A stretch of DNA of 64,000 nucleotides from an uncultured Ilumatobacter sp. (GCA_905480335.1 CAJQPY010000030.1:1-64000); one strand, 5' to 3'. Counted from the stretch's first letter, positions 35,902-45,734 are shown. The notes: generated by a model not told the origin, from the letters alone. Program-made: numbers and translations.

Positions 35902-37067
35902 CCGCCCGAGAGTGCCATGACGTCAGCGTCGTCCGGCACGGAAGTGTCGGTATCGAGACCCCGACGAGTCTGCCCATTGAGCCAACCCTCAGGAATTGCC
36001 ACTTTGATCGGACCGTTGGTGTGACCGCGCTTAATTCGCTCGCCGCCCGCGACGACAGTCGTCTCAGGGCCGACCTTGTCGAGCATTGCCGCCAGAACGT
36101 CATCGAGCTCCGCGAGTGACTTAATCAGCGAGAACCGTCGACGAATTTCGGAGCCGACCGGATACCCGCTCATGTACCAACCGGTGTGCTTGCGAAAATC
36201 GCGCATTGCGTGGTCCTCACCCAGATGTGTGGCGAGCATCGCAGCGTGGTCGACCATCACCGCAGCGACCGCCCCGAGCGAGCGGCTCGGTGGAACTGGA
36301 CGGCCGTTGAGCGCGTCGACGAGGTCGCTGAACAACCACGGGCGCCCAAGGCACCCCCGCCCGACGACGACGCCGTCACAGCCGGTTTGCTCCATCATCG
36401 CAACAGCGTCGTCCGCCTCCCAGATATCACCGTTACCGAGCACGGGAATCGACCCGCCAAGAGAGACCATGTGTTCCTTCAGTTCACCGATTGCCTCCCA
36501 CCGAGCCTCCCCGGAGTAGTGCTGCTCGACCGTCCGAGCATGCATTGCGATCGACGTGACTCCCTCTTCAGCGCACACCTCGCCGGTGCGCTTGAAAGTA
36601 AGCCAGTCGTCGAACAGACCCATCCGGAACTTCGTCGTCACTGGGATCCCATATGGTTCGGCTGCGGCCACCGCAGCTCGAACGATCGCTCTGAGGAGTT
36701 CGGGGCGGGCGGGAACGGCTGCGCCACCGCCGCGCCTGGTTACCTTTGCGGCCGGGCAGCCAAAGTTGATGTCGACATGATCGATACGGCCGTCGTCGCA
36801 GAGTTGACGAACGGCTTCGCCCATGATCACTGGGTCGCTGCCGTAGAGCTGCTGGCTGCGCGGATGCTCGTCGGGCGCAAAATTGATCATCCGGTGCGTT
36901 TTCGGGTTCACCTGAACGACCGGAGTCGCCATCACCATCTCGTTGACGTATGCCAGACCAGGCGCGAAGCGCCGACATAACTCGCGAAATGGCGCATTCG
37001 TCACCCCGGCCATCGGCGCCAGGACGACAGGAGCTGCCAGCTTGTGTCGGCCGATCGAGTACGTCAT
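35898..37067 (-). CDS. dus: tRNA-dihydrouridine synthase, DusB-like
   Basis: FMN enzyme that reduces uridines in tRNA D-loops. APMAGVTNAPFR is at residues 17-28, and the catalytic Cys104 is in NFGCPA. The FMN-phosphate region GNGDIWEADDA and VVVGRGCLGRPW are present. 389 residues; the 50-residue C-terminal extension is Gly/Asp-rich and variable. It lies between the FAS1-domain gene and maf, with which it overlaps by four bases. Confidence 0.93.
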   Translation of the reverse strand: MTYSIGRHKLAAPVVLAPMAGVTNAPFRELCRRFAPGLAYVNEMVMATPVVQVNPKTHRMINFAPDEHPRSQQLYGSDPVIMGEAVRQLCDDGRIDHVDINFGCPAAKVTRRGGGAAVPARPELLRAIVRAAVAAAEPYGIPVTTKFRMGLFDDWLTFKRTGEVCAEEGVTSIAMHARTVEQHYSGEARWEAIGELKEHMVSLGGSIPVLGNGDIWEADDAVAMMEQTGCDGVVVGRGCLGRPWLFSDLVDALNGRPVPPSRSLGAVAAVMVDHAAMLATHLGEDHAMRDFRKHTGWYMSGYPVGSEIRRRFSLIKSLAELDDVLAAMLDKVGPETTVVAGGERIKRGHTNGPIKVAIPEGWLNGQTRRGLDTDTSVPDDADVMALSGG

Positions 37068-37094
37068 CGCTGATCTACGATACTCGGGTCGCCT

Positions 37095-38528
37095 TTACTG
37101 TAGCTCCAATACGGCGTTGATGACCTGCACGATGCCACCGACAACGACGTTGTCCTTAAAGATGATTCCAGCATCGCCAACAGTCAGCGGCGTGGCCTCT
37201 GCGTCGATCTGCTGTGGTGCTCCGTTGTCGACGCTGACCTCCTTGAGGTTAGCCAGATCGTTCAGCGTCAGGGATTCACCGGTCGACAGGTGGGCCTGCA
37301 GCAAGGCCTTGACAACTTCATCATCGGTGAGGTCGGGGCCATTTGGATCGTCACGAAGAGTATTAATCGCTGCGTTGTTGGGAGCAAACAGCGTGTATGG
37401 CTGATCGGAGGCTTCTACCTCGGCGAGCAAACCCACTTGTTCGAGCAAATTCTTGATCTCGGTGAGCTCGAGCGAATCGAGCACTTCGCCAAGTGTTGGG
37501 TCGGCCGGGGCGATCGTCGTCGTGGTTGTTGTCGTCGTCGTGGTCGTGGTCGTGGTTGTCGTTGTCTCGGGGACCGTCGTCGTTGTCTCGGGGACCGTCG
37601 TGGTTGTCGTCGTGGTTGTCGTTGTCTCGGGGACCGTCGTCGTTGTCTCGGGGACCGTCGTCGTCTCCGGCACAGTCGTTGCCGGCGGTGTCGCCAACAG
37701 GTTGCCAAGCGTGCACTCGACTCGGTCGCCGGCTTGAAAGCGCACGTTCGGGAACGTGTAGGAGCCAATGCCCGCCCGCGAATCGTTGACCTCGCCAGTA
37801 CGTACCTCCGCCGTGACGACGAGTGCGCTTATCAATCCGTCGCGTTCCAGAGTGCACGTCGCATTCAACCCAGCCACCACCGAATCACCTTCCGCCTCGA
37901 CGAACTCCTCAAGTTCGACCGTCGACGACCATGTCGCCACGTCGGCGTCACCGGATGGGGCCCAACGAAATTCGGTGCGCCCCGTCGCATCCGTCTGTCG
38001 GGTTGCCGGCTGCCCGACGACACCGTCACCAGGCACGATCCAGAGGTACGCGTCAGGGGCCGATTGCTGCGCTGTGACCACTGCGCTAACAGTGACAGCG
38101 AGCGGCCCACCGGCCGCATTGTTTCTCACCATCACGAGCGACACCGGTTCAGATTCAAGGTCGCCTCCACCTCCGTCGTTCCGGCTGCCCACCAGGAACA
38201 GCAACGCGATCACGCCGCCAACCAGCAGCACCCCAGCCATAACCGCAGCAAGCGCACCAGGACGCTTAAACCACGGCAGCTCCGGCAGTTGCTGAGCCGG
38301 CACAATCGGGGTACCGGGCCCGCCTGGCGCCCCGGGCGGAGGCACCGCACCAGTCGGCGGCGGCACCACATCCGAGTTGTCAGCAGCGGGACTGGGCATC
38401 CCCGGCATGACCTGAGTGGAGTCGACCGGCGGCACAGAGCTCGTTGCGTCGCCCGGTCCGGACGCAAGGTCCCCGAGCCCGGTCTCCGAGCCGTCGGACG
38501 GCTGCGTCGGTGGGAAGTCGTTCGACAT
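37095..38528 (-). CDS. membrane-anchored FAS1 (fasciclin) domain protein with Thr-rich repeat linker
   Basis: 477 residues in four parts: a Pro-rich cytoplasmic segment (1-90), a single membrane helix (91-114), an extracytoplasmic beta-rich domain (about 125-265) and a C-terminal FAS1 domain (about 345-477) recognised by the LFAPNNAAI and LLQAHLSTGE motifs. A long VPETTTT-type linker precedes the FAS1 domain. FAS1 domains mediate adhesion at the cell surface. The start is ATG at 38528. The linker is encoded by a DNA tandem repeat and is probably variable in length between strains. Confidence 0.88.
   Translation of the reverse strand: MSNDFPPTQPSDGSETGLGDLASGPGDATSSVPPVDSTQVMPGMPSPAADNSDVVPPPTGAVPPPGAPGGPGTPIVPAQQLPELPWFKRPGALAAVMAGVLLVGGVIALLFLVGSRNDGGGGDLESEPVSLVMVRNNAAGGPLAVTVSAVVTAQQSAPDAYLWIVPGDGVVGQPATRQTDATGRTEFRWAPSGDADVATWSSTVELEEFVEAEGDSVVAGLNATCTLERDGLISALVVTAEVRTGEVNDSRAGIGSYTFPNVRFQAGDRVECTLGNLLATPPATTVPETTTVPETTTTVPETTTTTTTTTTVPETTTTVPETTTTTTTTTTTTTTTTTIAPADPTLGEVLDSLELTEIKNLLEQVGLLAEVEASDQPYTLFAPNNAAINTLRDDPNGPDLTDDEVVKALLQAHLSTGESLTLNDLANLKEVSVDNGAPQQIDAEATPLTVGDAGIIFKDNVVVGGIVQVINAVLELQ
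37511..37680 (-). repeat. tandem repeat encoding the Thr/VPETTT linker
   Basis: The 50 bases 37551-37600 recur exactly at 37611-37660 (60-base period). Each contains two copies of a 21-base unit coding VPETTTT on the minus strand, flanked by GTC/GTG runs coding poly-Thr. It is prone to slippage or recombination and to assembly error. Confidence 0.85.
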
Positions 38529-38610
38529 GCCGGAATTCTTGCACGCTGAGAGCAGCGAGCTCAGCACCCTCTGGTTCAGCTGGGACGGTGCCGAACCAAC
38601 ACGATCGACC

Positions 38611-39642
38611 TCAGTCGATGAGCGGAAGTTTTAGATTCGGGATCGCCCCCACGTTAAGCGACGTCGGCCCGTCGGAGCGCAGCCGGTGCCACCCGGCTGC
38701 TGCGATCATGGCAGCGTTGTCCGTGCACAAGGATCGACTCGGAAGGAACCCCTGAATCCCATCAGCTTCGCAGGCTGTCAGCAGTTCCTCGCGGAGCAGC
38801 GAGTTTGCCGCCACCCCTCCGCCCAGAACAATGCCAGTGGCTCCCACCTGTGCCGCAGCTTTGCGCGCCTTGTGAACGAGAACATCGACAACAGCCATCT
38901 GGAACGATGCCGCAATATCGGCATCGCCAACGTCGGGATGCTTGCGGACAAAATTCACGACCGACGTCTTGAGCCCCGAGAACGAGAAGTCGAGTCCGAC
39001 CTCTCTCATCGCACGCGGGAACTGAATCAAATCCGGATCGCCAAACATCGCAGCCTCGTCGATCGCCGGCCCTCCGGGATAACCCAGGTCGAGAAACCGC
39101 GCGACTTTGTCGAATGCCTCGCCCGCTGCGTCGTCGATTGTCTGGCCAAGCATGCGATACCTGCCGTGGTCCTGCATCTCGACGAGCATCGTGTGACCCC
39201 CCGACACGAGCAAGACGACGAGCGGGAATTCCAGCGTCGGGTCCTCGAGCGACGCCGCGTACAGGTGGGCCTCCATATGGTTGACACCGACGAACGGCTT
39301 GTTCCACGCCAACGCCAACGACTTAGCTGCCGAGACGCCAACCAGGAGCGCGCCCACAAGTCCCGGCCCGACCGTGCACGCAATCGCGTCGATCCGTGTC
39401 TCGTCGACTCCTCCCTCAACGATCGCCCGGGCAACGACGGGATTCAGCGCATCGAGATGCGCACGGGACGCGATTTCGGGGACAACACCTCCGAAGTCGG
39501 CATGCAGATCGATCTGTGTCGAGACGACATTCGAGACCACGTCGTCTCCGCCCATCACCAACGCTGCCGCCGTCTCGTCACAGCTGGTCTCGATCCCAAG
39601 CACAAGCGTGGACTCATCGACGATGAAAGCCTCGTCGGTCAT
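38611..39642 (-). CDS. tsaD: tRNA N6-adenosine threonylcarbamoyltransferase TsaD
   Basis: Transfers threonylcarbamoyl to A37 of ANN-decoding tRNAs (t6A). The iron-binding motif HMEAH is at residues 122-126. The ATPase-fold motifs GIETSCDET, LLVSGGHTML and GGGVAANSLLR are intact. 343 residues. Its start ATG (39642) overlaps the rimI stop as ATGA. It ends the run nnrDE-alr-tsaE-tsaB-rimI-tsaD. Confidence 0.96.
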   Translation of the reverse strand: MTDEAFIVDESTLVLGIETSCDETAAALVMGGDDVVSNVVSTQIDLHADFGGVVPEIASRAHLDALNPVVARAIVEGGVDETRIDAIACTVGPGLVGALLVGVSAAKSLALAWNKPFVGVNHMEAHLYAASLEDPTLEFPLVVLLVSGGHTMLVEMQDHGRYRMLGQTIDDAAGEAFDKVARFLDLGYPGGPAIDEAAMFGDPDLIQFPRAMREVGLDFSFSGLKTSVVNFVRKHPDVGDADIAASFQMAVVDVLVHKARKAAAQVGATGIVLGGGVAANSLLREELLTACEADGIQGFLPSRSLCTDNAAMIAAAGWHRLRSDGPTSLNVGAIPNLKLPLID

Positions 39643-40211
39643 CGGGCTCCTCGGATCTCAGCAAGTCGTGCCGCATAGGCGACATCTTGAATGTCGTGGC
39701 ACCACATGACGATCGCATCCTCAACGTTGTCGTAGTAGCGCTTGCGGATGCCTGCGGGTACGAACCCGAACGCGCGATACAACTCCTGGGCGCCAGTACT
39801 CGACACACGAACCTCAAGCGTCCACGCAGTGCAGGCGCGCTCCATTGCTTCAGCTGCGAGTGCGAGCATCAGCGCGGTTGCCACGCCGCTGCGCCGCGCA
39901 TCCGGATGCACGGCGATATTCGTGACGTGGGCTTCGTCGACCGCGAACCAAAGACCAGCGTGGCCGACGATTCGCCCTTTTCCGCGACCGACGATCGGTC
40001 GGCGGGCGGTCAGGTATAGGCGCGAACCGTCGCGCATCTGATCGATCTCGCTGTGGAACACCGCCTGTGACCACGGGGTGGGATACGCATGGCGTTCAGT
40101 TTCCAGGACACCGTCCTTTAAGTCCCGCTTACGCATGGGCGCAACGACGAGCTCACTCGGGCCCGGCGCTTTGTCGGGTCCACGTCCAAGCATCCGTTCG
40201 ATCACGCTCAT
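39639..40211 (-). CDS. rimI: ribosomal-protein-S18-alanine N-acetyltransferase-like GNAT
   Basis: GNAT-fold acetyltransferase, 190 residues. The acetyl-CoA loop HPDARRSGVATALM and the C-terminal ELYRAFGFVPAGIRKRYYDN are typical of RimI, which acetylates the N-terminus of S18. An N-terminal extension of about 25 residues precedes the domain. The placement between tsaB and tsaD, with four-base overlaps on both sides, is the classic bacterial arrangement. Confidence 0.92.
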   Translation of the reverse strand: MSVIERMLGRGPDKAPGPSELVVAPMRKRDLKDGVLETERHAYPTPWSQAVFHSEIDQMRDGSRLYLTARRPIVGRGKGRIVGHAGLWFAVDEAHVTNIAVHPDARRSGVATALMLALAAEAMERACTAWTLEVRVSSTGAQELYRAFGFVPAGIRKRYYDNVEDAIVMWCHDIQDVAYAARLAEIRGAR

Positions 40212-40900
40212 CGGGCCGACCGGGTCTTCCAGTTGATCAATGCGTCAGGAGCGCGCAGGTAGACCGGTTCGATCTCACGCGGGTTGACCCATTCCTCACG
40301 CAGCGCCCGCGCATGAGCGAGTTGGACGAGCGGGCTTGCGGACGGGTAGGCATCGCCGCCGATCTCACAATGGAAACCGTCAAGGATCTCGTCGGCGTAA
40401 CGGCGAGCACCGTCGCCAACGCAGAGCGCTTCTTCGTTGCGTGCCATCAGATCGGCGACCACCTCGTCGATTGGGCCAACCTGAGGTGGCGCCACCTGTT
40501 GGATCCCGCCCGGCACTTGCTTGTACATCGCGTAAAAGACTTCGCCTTTCCGAGCATCGATTACCGGCACGACGACGCGATCGGTGTGGCGGCAGGGAAA
40601 TGCGAGCAGGTCGAGCGACGAGATCCCGATCATCGGGATACGCAACGCCTGAGCGACCGCCTTGGCCGATGCAAGCCCTACTCGCATCCCGGTGAACAGA
40701 CCAGGACCGACATCAACTGCGACAACGCTGATCTCATCCAAATCGATCCCGGCCTGTCGACACGTGAACTCGATTGCCGGTACGAGCGTCTCGGCATGGC
40801 GGCGCCCTTTCGTGATCTCGAGCAGACCGATGACACCTTCATGCCCACCGATCGCCACACTCACCCGCTCGGTAGCCGTTTCGATTCCGAGGATCAGCAT
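40208..40900 (-). CDS. tsaB: tRNA threonylcarbamoyladenosine biosynthesis protein TsaB
   Basis: Pseudo-ATPase scaffold that binds TsaD in t6A synthesis, 230 residues. It opens with LILGIETATERVSVAI and carries VDVGPGLFTGMRVGLASAK near residue 63. The HMEAH-type iron site of TsaD is absent, as expected. It overlaps tsaE by seven bases and rimI by four. Confidence 0.94.
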   Translation of the reverse strand: MLILGIETATERVSVAIGGHEGVIGLLEITKGRRHAETLVPAIEFTCRQAGIDLDEISVVAVDVGPGLFTGMRVGLASAKAVAQALRIPMIGISSLDLLAFPCRHTDRVVVPVIDARKGEVFYAMYKQVPGGIQQVAPPQVGPIDEVVADLMARNEEALCVGDGARRYADEILDGFHCEIGGDAYPSASPLVQLAHARALREEWVNPREIEPVYLRAPDALINWKTRSAR

Positions 40901-41424
40901 CGGTGAGCTCCTAGCCCATCGATCAGTCGTTGCCAGCGGCCCGCCCAGCTCCCTCCGACCACTCCAACCTCAATCCGTCGCACACCGTCAGAGGCGAGCA
41001 CGTCGCTGTCGTCGTCGATTACCGACTGGAGATGAATCACGAGGTGGTCGCCAAACACATCGACGACTTCGCCCCATTCGACCAAGACGATCCCGGCAAA
41101 GTCGGCGAGTTCGCCCAGCGCAAGATCGGATACCTCGGCAGTCCGCTCGAGGCGATATAGATCGGCATGATGCAAGGTCACCTTGCCGGCTCGAGGGCCG
41201 CTGTCGACGGGGTAGCTGTGGACGAGTGTGTACGTGGGCGACGTGATCCGGTCGGTGACGCCGAGTGCCCGGCCGAAGCCCTGTGCGAAAGCAGTCTTGC
41301 CGGCACCCATCTCGCCCGAGAGCACGATGATGTCACCCGGGCGCGCAAGTTCTGCCACCGCCGCAGCGATCGCGTGTGTCTCGGCGATCGAGTTGGCCTG
41401 CAGCGCAAGAGTGTGCTCGGACAT
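40894..41424 (-). CDS. tsaE: tRNA threonylcarbamoyladenosine biosynthesis ATPase TsaE
   Basis: P-loop ATPase regulating the TsaB-TsaD complex, 176 residues. Walker A is GEMGAGKT near residue 37, TSPTYTLVH follows, and the late motif is LVEWGEVV. The start ATG at 41424 shares a base with the alr stop. The C-terminal 35 residues are variable. Confidence 0.94.
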   Translation of the reverse strand: MSEHTLALQANSIAETHAIAAAVAELARPGDIIVLSGEMGAGKTAFAQGFGRALGVTDRITSPTYTLVHSYPVDSGPRAGKVTLHHADLYRLERTAEVSDLALGELADFAGIVLVEWGEVVDVFGDHLVIHLQSVIDDDSDVLASDGVRRIEVGVVGGSWAGRWQRLIDGLGAHRC

Positions 41425-42566
41425 CAGAGTTCGATGTTACGGCGCGGAACCCGTGGGATGCGCTTCGACACGCCGCAGACAATCTCGTAACCGATCGTGT
41501 CGAGCGCTTCCGCCCATTCGACGGCTCGGATCTCGTCACGGTGGCCTTCCGGTCCAACCTGCGACCCGAGCAACGTGACGTCATCGCCGACGTTCACATC
41601 GTCATCTCCACAATCGACCATCAGTTGATCCATCGTCACCACGCCAACGATCGGCCGGCGCCGACCTCCGATCAGCACCTCACCACCCACGGCGGACAGG
41701 CGACGAGGTACCCCGTCGGCGTAGCCGATCGGGATGGTTGCCACCGTCGTGTCACCGGAGAACCTATGGCGGAGGCCGTACGAAATACAGCTGCCTGACC
41801 GCACCTTCTTGACGAACGACACCCTCGCTCGAAGCGCCATTGCCGGGACGAGGTCGGCGCACAAGTGGTCCACACCATGCCCGGGCGAGATCCCGTACAC
41901 CGCAATACCAGCGCGAGCAAACGACAAGCGCGCATCAGGACGGGCCAGCGCCGCCGCCGAGTTGGCGGCGTGAACATACGGCACGGCGGGCAGTTGTTCG
42001 TAGACCTTGCGGAACTCCGCCAACTGCGTATCGGTGAATTTGATTGATGCTGCGTCGTCGCCGTCGGCGACAGCTAAGTGCGTGAAAATGCCAGCGAGCA
42101 GCAGGGCAGGCTCACGCTGAGCGATCTCTGCGGCCATCGTCGCCGCCGCACGTGGGTGGATACCAACCCGCTGCATCCCTGTGTCGATCTTGAGATGGAC
42201 GGCGAGCTCCTTCGGACCCTCAGCAGCAAGGGCATCAAGAAAGCTGCGGCGGTACACCGTCGGTGTCAGCTCGTACTTGACGATGCGCGCTGCTGCCTCC
42301 GGAGGCTGTTCGCTGAGAATCAGGATCGGGTCATCGATGCCTGCCTTGCGCAGTTCGATTCCCTCGTCAACCAAGGCAACACACAGGCCTTCGGCTCCAG
42401 CGCCGACCGCTGCACGGGCGACGTCCACCGCACCATGTCCGTAGCCATCTGCCTTCACCACGGCCCAGAGTTCTGACGGTGCGACACGCTCACGCAACAC
42501 ACGAACGTTGTGTGCAATCGCATCGAGATCGATGTCGGCCCAGGCCCAGCGGATCGGCTCGCTCAT
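41424..42566 (-). CDS. alr: alanine racemase
   Basis: PLP enzyme that makes D-alanine for peptidoglycan, 380 residues. The Schiff-base Lys38 is in VVKADGYGHGA. The second catalytic base, Tyr, is in ISYGLRHRF, and the C-terminal phosphate-binding/dimer motif is VTMDQLMVD. The start ATG at 42566 overlaps the nnrDE stop as ATGA. Confidence 0.95.
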   Translation of the reverse strand: MSEPIRWAWADIDLDAIAHNVRVLRERVAPSELWAVVKADGYGHGAVDVARAAVGAGAEGLCVALVDEGIELRKAGIDDPILILSEQPPEAAARIVKYELTPTVYRRSFLDALAAEGPKELAVHLKIDTGMQRVGIHPRAAATMAAEIAQREPALLLAGIFTHLAVADGDDAASIKFTDTQLAEFRKVYEQLPAVPYVHAANSAAALARPDARLSFARAGIAVYGISPGHGVDHLCADLVPAMALRARVSFVKKVRSGSCISYGLRHRFSGDTTVATIPIGYADGVPRRLSAVGGEVLIGGRRRPIVGVVTMDQLMVDCGDDDVNVGDDVTLLGSQVGPEGHRDEIRAVEWAEALDTIGYEIVCGVSKRIPRVPRRNIEL

Positions 42567-43924
42567 CGCAGCGCACCGACCGCCTGAGGAATGAGGTCGA
42601 CAATGTCACCGGCCAGCAGCCCCTCATCCGGACCCAGTGCCGCAGCGGCACCATGCAGCCATGCCGCCGCCGCGTCCGAAGGCTCGACCCCGGCAGCTAG
42701 GCCAGCGCCGATCAGGCCGGCAAGGACATCTCCGGACCCGGCGGTGGCGAGCCGTTGATCACCCCGATCGACGAGCAACACCCGCCCACCGGGCGACGCG
42801 ACCACGGTAGTTGGCCCTTTGAGCAGCAACGTTGAGTCGAACTCTGCGGCGGCCGCACGCGTCGCCGCGATGCGATCGTCCCCGGGACGCCTGCCAGTCA
42901 GGAGCCCGAATTCACCGTCATGCGGGGTGAGAACCGTCGCAACGTCGCGATCCCTGAACAGCGGACCAGGGCCATTGCCGCTCCACGACGCAGCGAACAG
43001 CGCGTCGCCGTCAACCACCAACGGTACGGGAGCCTCGCCGATACACGCATGCACAGCGGAGAGCGTCTGATCTTCGCGGCCAAGGCCCGGTCCGATCACC
43101 ATCGCACCGAACCGTCCGATGTCGGAGAGCACCTCCGCACAGAAGCCACCCACCGGAATCGCATGCTGAACGATCTCGCTTCGGGTTCGGGGTCTACAAC
43201 CTGGTGCCGAGAGCGATACCAGCCCGCTACCGCCCCGAGCTGCTGCCGCCGTGCACAACTCGGCAGCGCCGGGCATGCCGGGGCTCCCAGCGATCACCTT
43301 CACTGCGGCATGCCATTTGTGTGCATCGATCGAACGAGCTGGCCACCAACGCTCGACATCATGCTGTTCGACGAGGTGGCAGTTGATGGAGCCAATGTCG
43401 AGCCCGATGTCGGCGATCACGACGTCGCCAGCCATCGTGGCGCCGCGACCGAAGAGCAACCCGGGCTTCAGCGCCTGGAACGAAATCGTGCGGTCAGCGC
43501 GCAGCACGCCGCTTCGGCAAATCCCGGTAAGCGCGTCGATGCCGCTTGGGACATCGACAGCGAGCACAGCAGCCGAGCCGATACCCGGCGCCTGCCACGG
43601 TCGGTCGGGGTCGGGCCGATACCCCGTGCCGTAGGCCGCATCGATTACGAGGTCGGCAGCGGGCAACTCCGGCGGACACGCCATCGCGTCAAACACACGC
43701 ACTCCAAGACCACGCGCCGCCAGTCGTTCTGCTGCGTCCCGACCATCGGAACCGTTATTGCCCTGGCCTGCGATGACATTGACCACGCGGCCGTAGGTTC
43801 CGCCGAGAATGTCGATTGCTTCCCGCGCCACCGCAGCCCCTGCCCGGCGGATGAGTTCGTCGACTGGCTCCGGTGCCGCAACATCGATCGCCCGCATCTC
43901 GTCGGGCGTCACCACCGGGATCAT
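42563..43924 (-). CDS. nnrD: bifunctional NAD(P)HX epimerase/dehydratase
   Basis: Repairs hydrated NAD(P)H: the YjeF-N epimerase domain (about residues 1-200, with GQGNNGSDG and VDVPSGID) is fused to an ADP-dependent dehydratase domain (about 210-453, with GPGLGR, LTPHDGEFGLLTG and TAGSGDVLAGLIGAG). 453 residues, close to the normal fused length. The start is ATG at 43924; the in-frame extension upstream overlaps the previous gene and lacks family character. It also corresponds to nnrE for the N-terminal half. Confidence 0.93.
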   Translation of the reverse strand: MIPVVTPDEMRAIDVAAPEPVDELIRRAGAAVAREAIDILGGTYGRVVNVIAGQGNNGSDGRDAAERLAARGLGVRVFDAMACPPELPAADLVIDAAYGTGYRPDPDRPWQAPGIGSAAVLAVDVPSGIDALTGICRSGVLRADRTISFQALKPGLLFGRGATMAGDVVIADIGLDIGSINCHLVEQHDVERWWPARSIDAHKWHAAVKVIAGSPGMPGAAELCTAAAARGGSGLVSLSAPGCRPRTRSEIVQHAIPVGGFCAEVLSDIGRFGAMVIGPGLGREDQTLSAVHACIGEAPVPLVVDGDALFAASWSGNGPGPLFRDRDVATVLTPHDGEFGLLTGRRPGDDRIAATRAAAAEFDSTLLLKGPTTVVASPGGRVLLVDRGDQRLATAGSGDVLAGLIGAGLAAGVEPSDAAAAWLHGAAAALGPDEGLLAGDIVDLIPQAVGALR

Positions 43925-43982
43925 GGGTCGAGTCTGCCAGAGTGTCGGAGGCTGAGTCACGCCACCCTCTCTGATCGCCCCG

Positions 43983-45734
43983 TCAGCCAATCAAGGTGTC
44001 GCGCAACTCACGCTTCAGAAACTTTCCGTTCGCATTCCGCGGCAAAGCATCGTCCATGAACCAGATCCGCTCGGGGATCTTGAACTTCGAGAGCCTGCCT
44101 GTGAGGAATTCCGTGAGCCCGGCGTCATCGAGCGTTGAACCAGGCGACCGGACGATCGCAACACCCACGACTTCGCCGAGACGATCATCGGGGACGCCAA
44201 ACGCTGCTGCTTCTGCGACATCGGGATGCTCGTAGATTACCGCTTCGACCTCGGAGCAGTAGACGTTCTCGCCGCCGCGCAGCACCATGTCCTTGGCGCG
44301 ATCGACGATGAAGACGAACCCGTCGTCGTCGATCGTCGCAATGTCGCCGGTGCGGAACCAGCCATCACGAATCGCGTCGGCGGTCGCTTCGGCACGATTG
44401 AGATAGCCCTTGATTACAACAGAGCCGCGCACGCACAGTTCCCCCCGTTCTCCTGGCTCGGTGACTTCCTCGCCGGCATCATTGATGAGCTTGGAGTCGA
44501 GGACGGGAACGACACGACCACACGACGACGGCTTCGCTGTGTACATCGACCCGGAGTTAGCCGTCACGATGCCATGAGTTTCGGTGAGGCCGTACCCCGT
44601 ACTCGGCGCACCTTTCGTCAACGACTTGTCGATCTTGTCGACGAGGTCGGGTTGTAATGGCGCGCCGCCGCCGCCCATGCCGAGGACGGTCGAGGTGTCG
44701 CGCGTGGACCAGTCGGGGTGCATCAGCATCTCGCGACTCATCGTGGGGACTCCCGAGAAGTTGGTGACGCCCTCTCGTTCAATCAACTCGAGTGCTCGCC
44801 CGGCATCCCATTTGTGCATGAAGACAATCCGCGCACCGGAGATGGTCGCTGGATGAAGCAGGCAGTTGTTAGCGGTCACGTGGAACAGCGGTGTCGGTGC
44901 CATGAATACGCTTTGTGTGCTGCCGGCCGACTGCTCGTCGTCGCTCAGATCGGGTGTACCGGCGGCGGCGCCCACCTTTTTCGCCGCTGCGGCCGACACC
45001 GCTGCCATGAACGCGAGGTCCAACAAGTTGTGGACCGAACCGCGGTGGGTGAGTTGGGCACCCTTTGGGAACCCCGTGGTCCCGGAGGTGTAGAAGATGC
45101 ATGCATCGTCGTCAGGGTCAAGGTCAACTTCGGGAAAGGTCGCTGGTGCAGTGCTGGGGTCGATCATGTCCTCCCAACGAGCAGCATCCGCGGGGAGTTC
45201 ACCGTCGTGGCGCACCGTGATGACGTGCAACGGCGTACCTTCGTCACCATGTCGAAGTTCGTCAAGGATCGGCGTGACCCGGTCGACGCGCTCGGTGTCA
45301 CAGATGAGCACCTTTGGTCGAGAGTCGGACAGCCCGTACTTCATCTCATCGGTCGTCCACCAGGCGTTCATTCCGACGCAGGCGGCTCCGATCGACACGA
45401 TCGCCCAGTACGAGAACACCCACTCGGGAAAGTTTCGCATCGAGATCGCAACGCGGTCGCCGTGGCGCACGCCGAGGTCGTCGACGAGATGTTGCGCCAG
45501 CGCTTTGATGATCGCGTCGGACTGGGCGTAGGTGAAGCGCTCATCTTCGAACACGACGTAGTCCGCATCGCCGTGTCCCGACGCCATCTCCCACACGAAA
45601 CGCATCGACGGTGGCGCAGAGTCGAACACTCGCATCGGGACGCCACGCACCTCAATCTCGGTCATCGCGAACGGGCCTCCTGGAGCGGTCAGTTCGTTCC
45701 AGGCTTCGGTGTACTCGTCGATCATGGTTTCCAT
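43983..45734 (-). CDS. acyl-CoA ligase (ANL superfamily)
   Basis: A second ATP-dependent fatty-acid/aryl-CoA ligase, 583 residues. The core signature FYTSGTTGFPKGAQLTHRG lies near residue 205. YGLTETHG is the A5 motif, and DRAKDMVLRGGENVYCSEVE the hinge. The C-terminal catalytic Lys is in NANGKFLKREL. The start is ATG at 45734 or 45725; the longer open frame overlapping acpS is discarded. Its place between acpS and nnrDE in a wall/lipid gene run suggests a housekeeping lipid role, but the substrate is unknown. Confidence 0.9.
   Translation of the reverse strand: METMIDEYTEAWNELTAPGGPFAMTEIEVRGVPMRVFDSAPPSMRFVWEMASGHGDADYVVFEDERFTYAQSDAIIKALAQHLVDDLGVRHGDRVAISMRNFPEWVFSYWAIVSIGAACVGMNAWWTTDEMKYGLSDSRPKVLICDTERVDRVTPILDELRHGDEGTPLHVITVRHDGELPADAARWEDMIDPSTAPATFPEVDLDPDDDACIFYTSGTTGFPKGAQLTHRGSVHNLLDLAFMAAVSAAAAKKVGAAAGTPDLSDDEQSAGSTQSVFMAPTPLFHVTANNCLLHPATISGARIVFMHKWDAGRALELIEREGVTNFSGVPTMSREMLMHPDWSTRDTSTVLGMGGGGAPLQPDLVDKIDKSLTKGAPSTGYGLTETHGIVTANSGSMYTAKPSSCGRVVPVLDSKLINDAGEEVTEPGERGELCVRGSVVIKGYLNRAEATADAIRDGWFRTGDIATIDDDGFVFIVDRAKDMVLRGGENVYCSEVEAVIYEHPDVAEAAAFGVPDDRLGEVVGVAIVRSPGSTLDDAGLTEFLTGRLSKFKIPERIWFMDDALPRNANGKFLKRELRDTLIG

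Noticed and set aside
37453-37789. Val- or Ser/Trp-rich plus-strand ORFs and an apparent short-repeat array
   Set aside because: They are the antisense of the Thr-rich repeat linker of the FAS1 protein; repeat spacing and content are not CRISPR-like.
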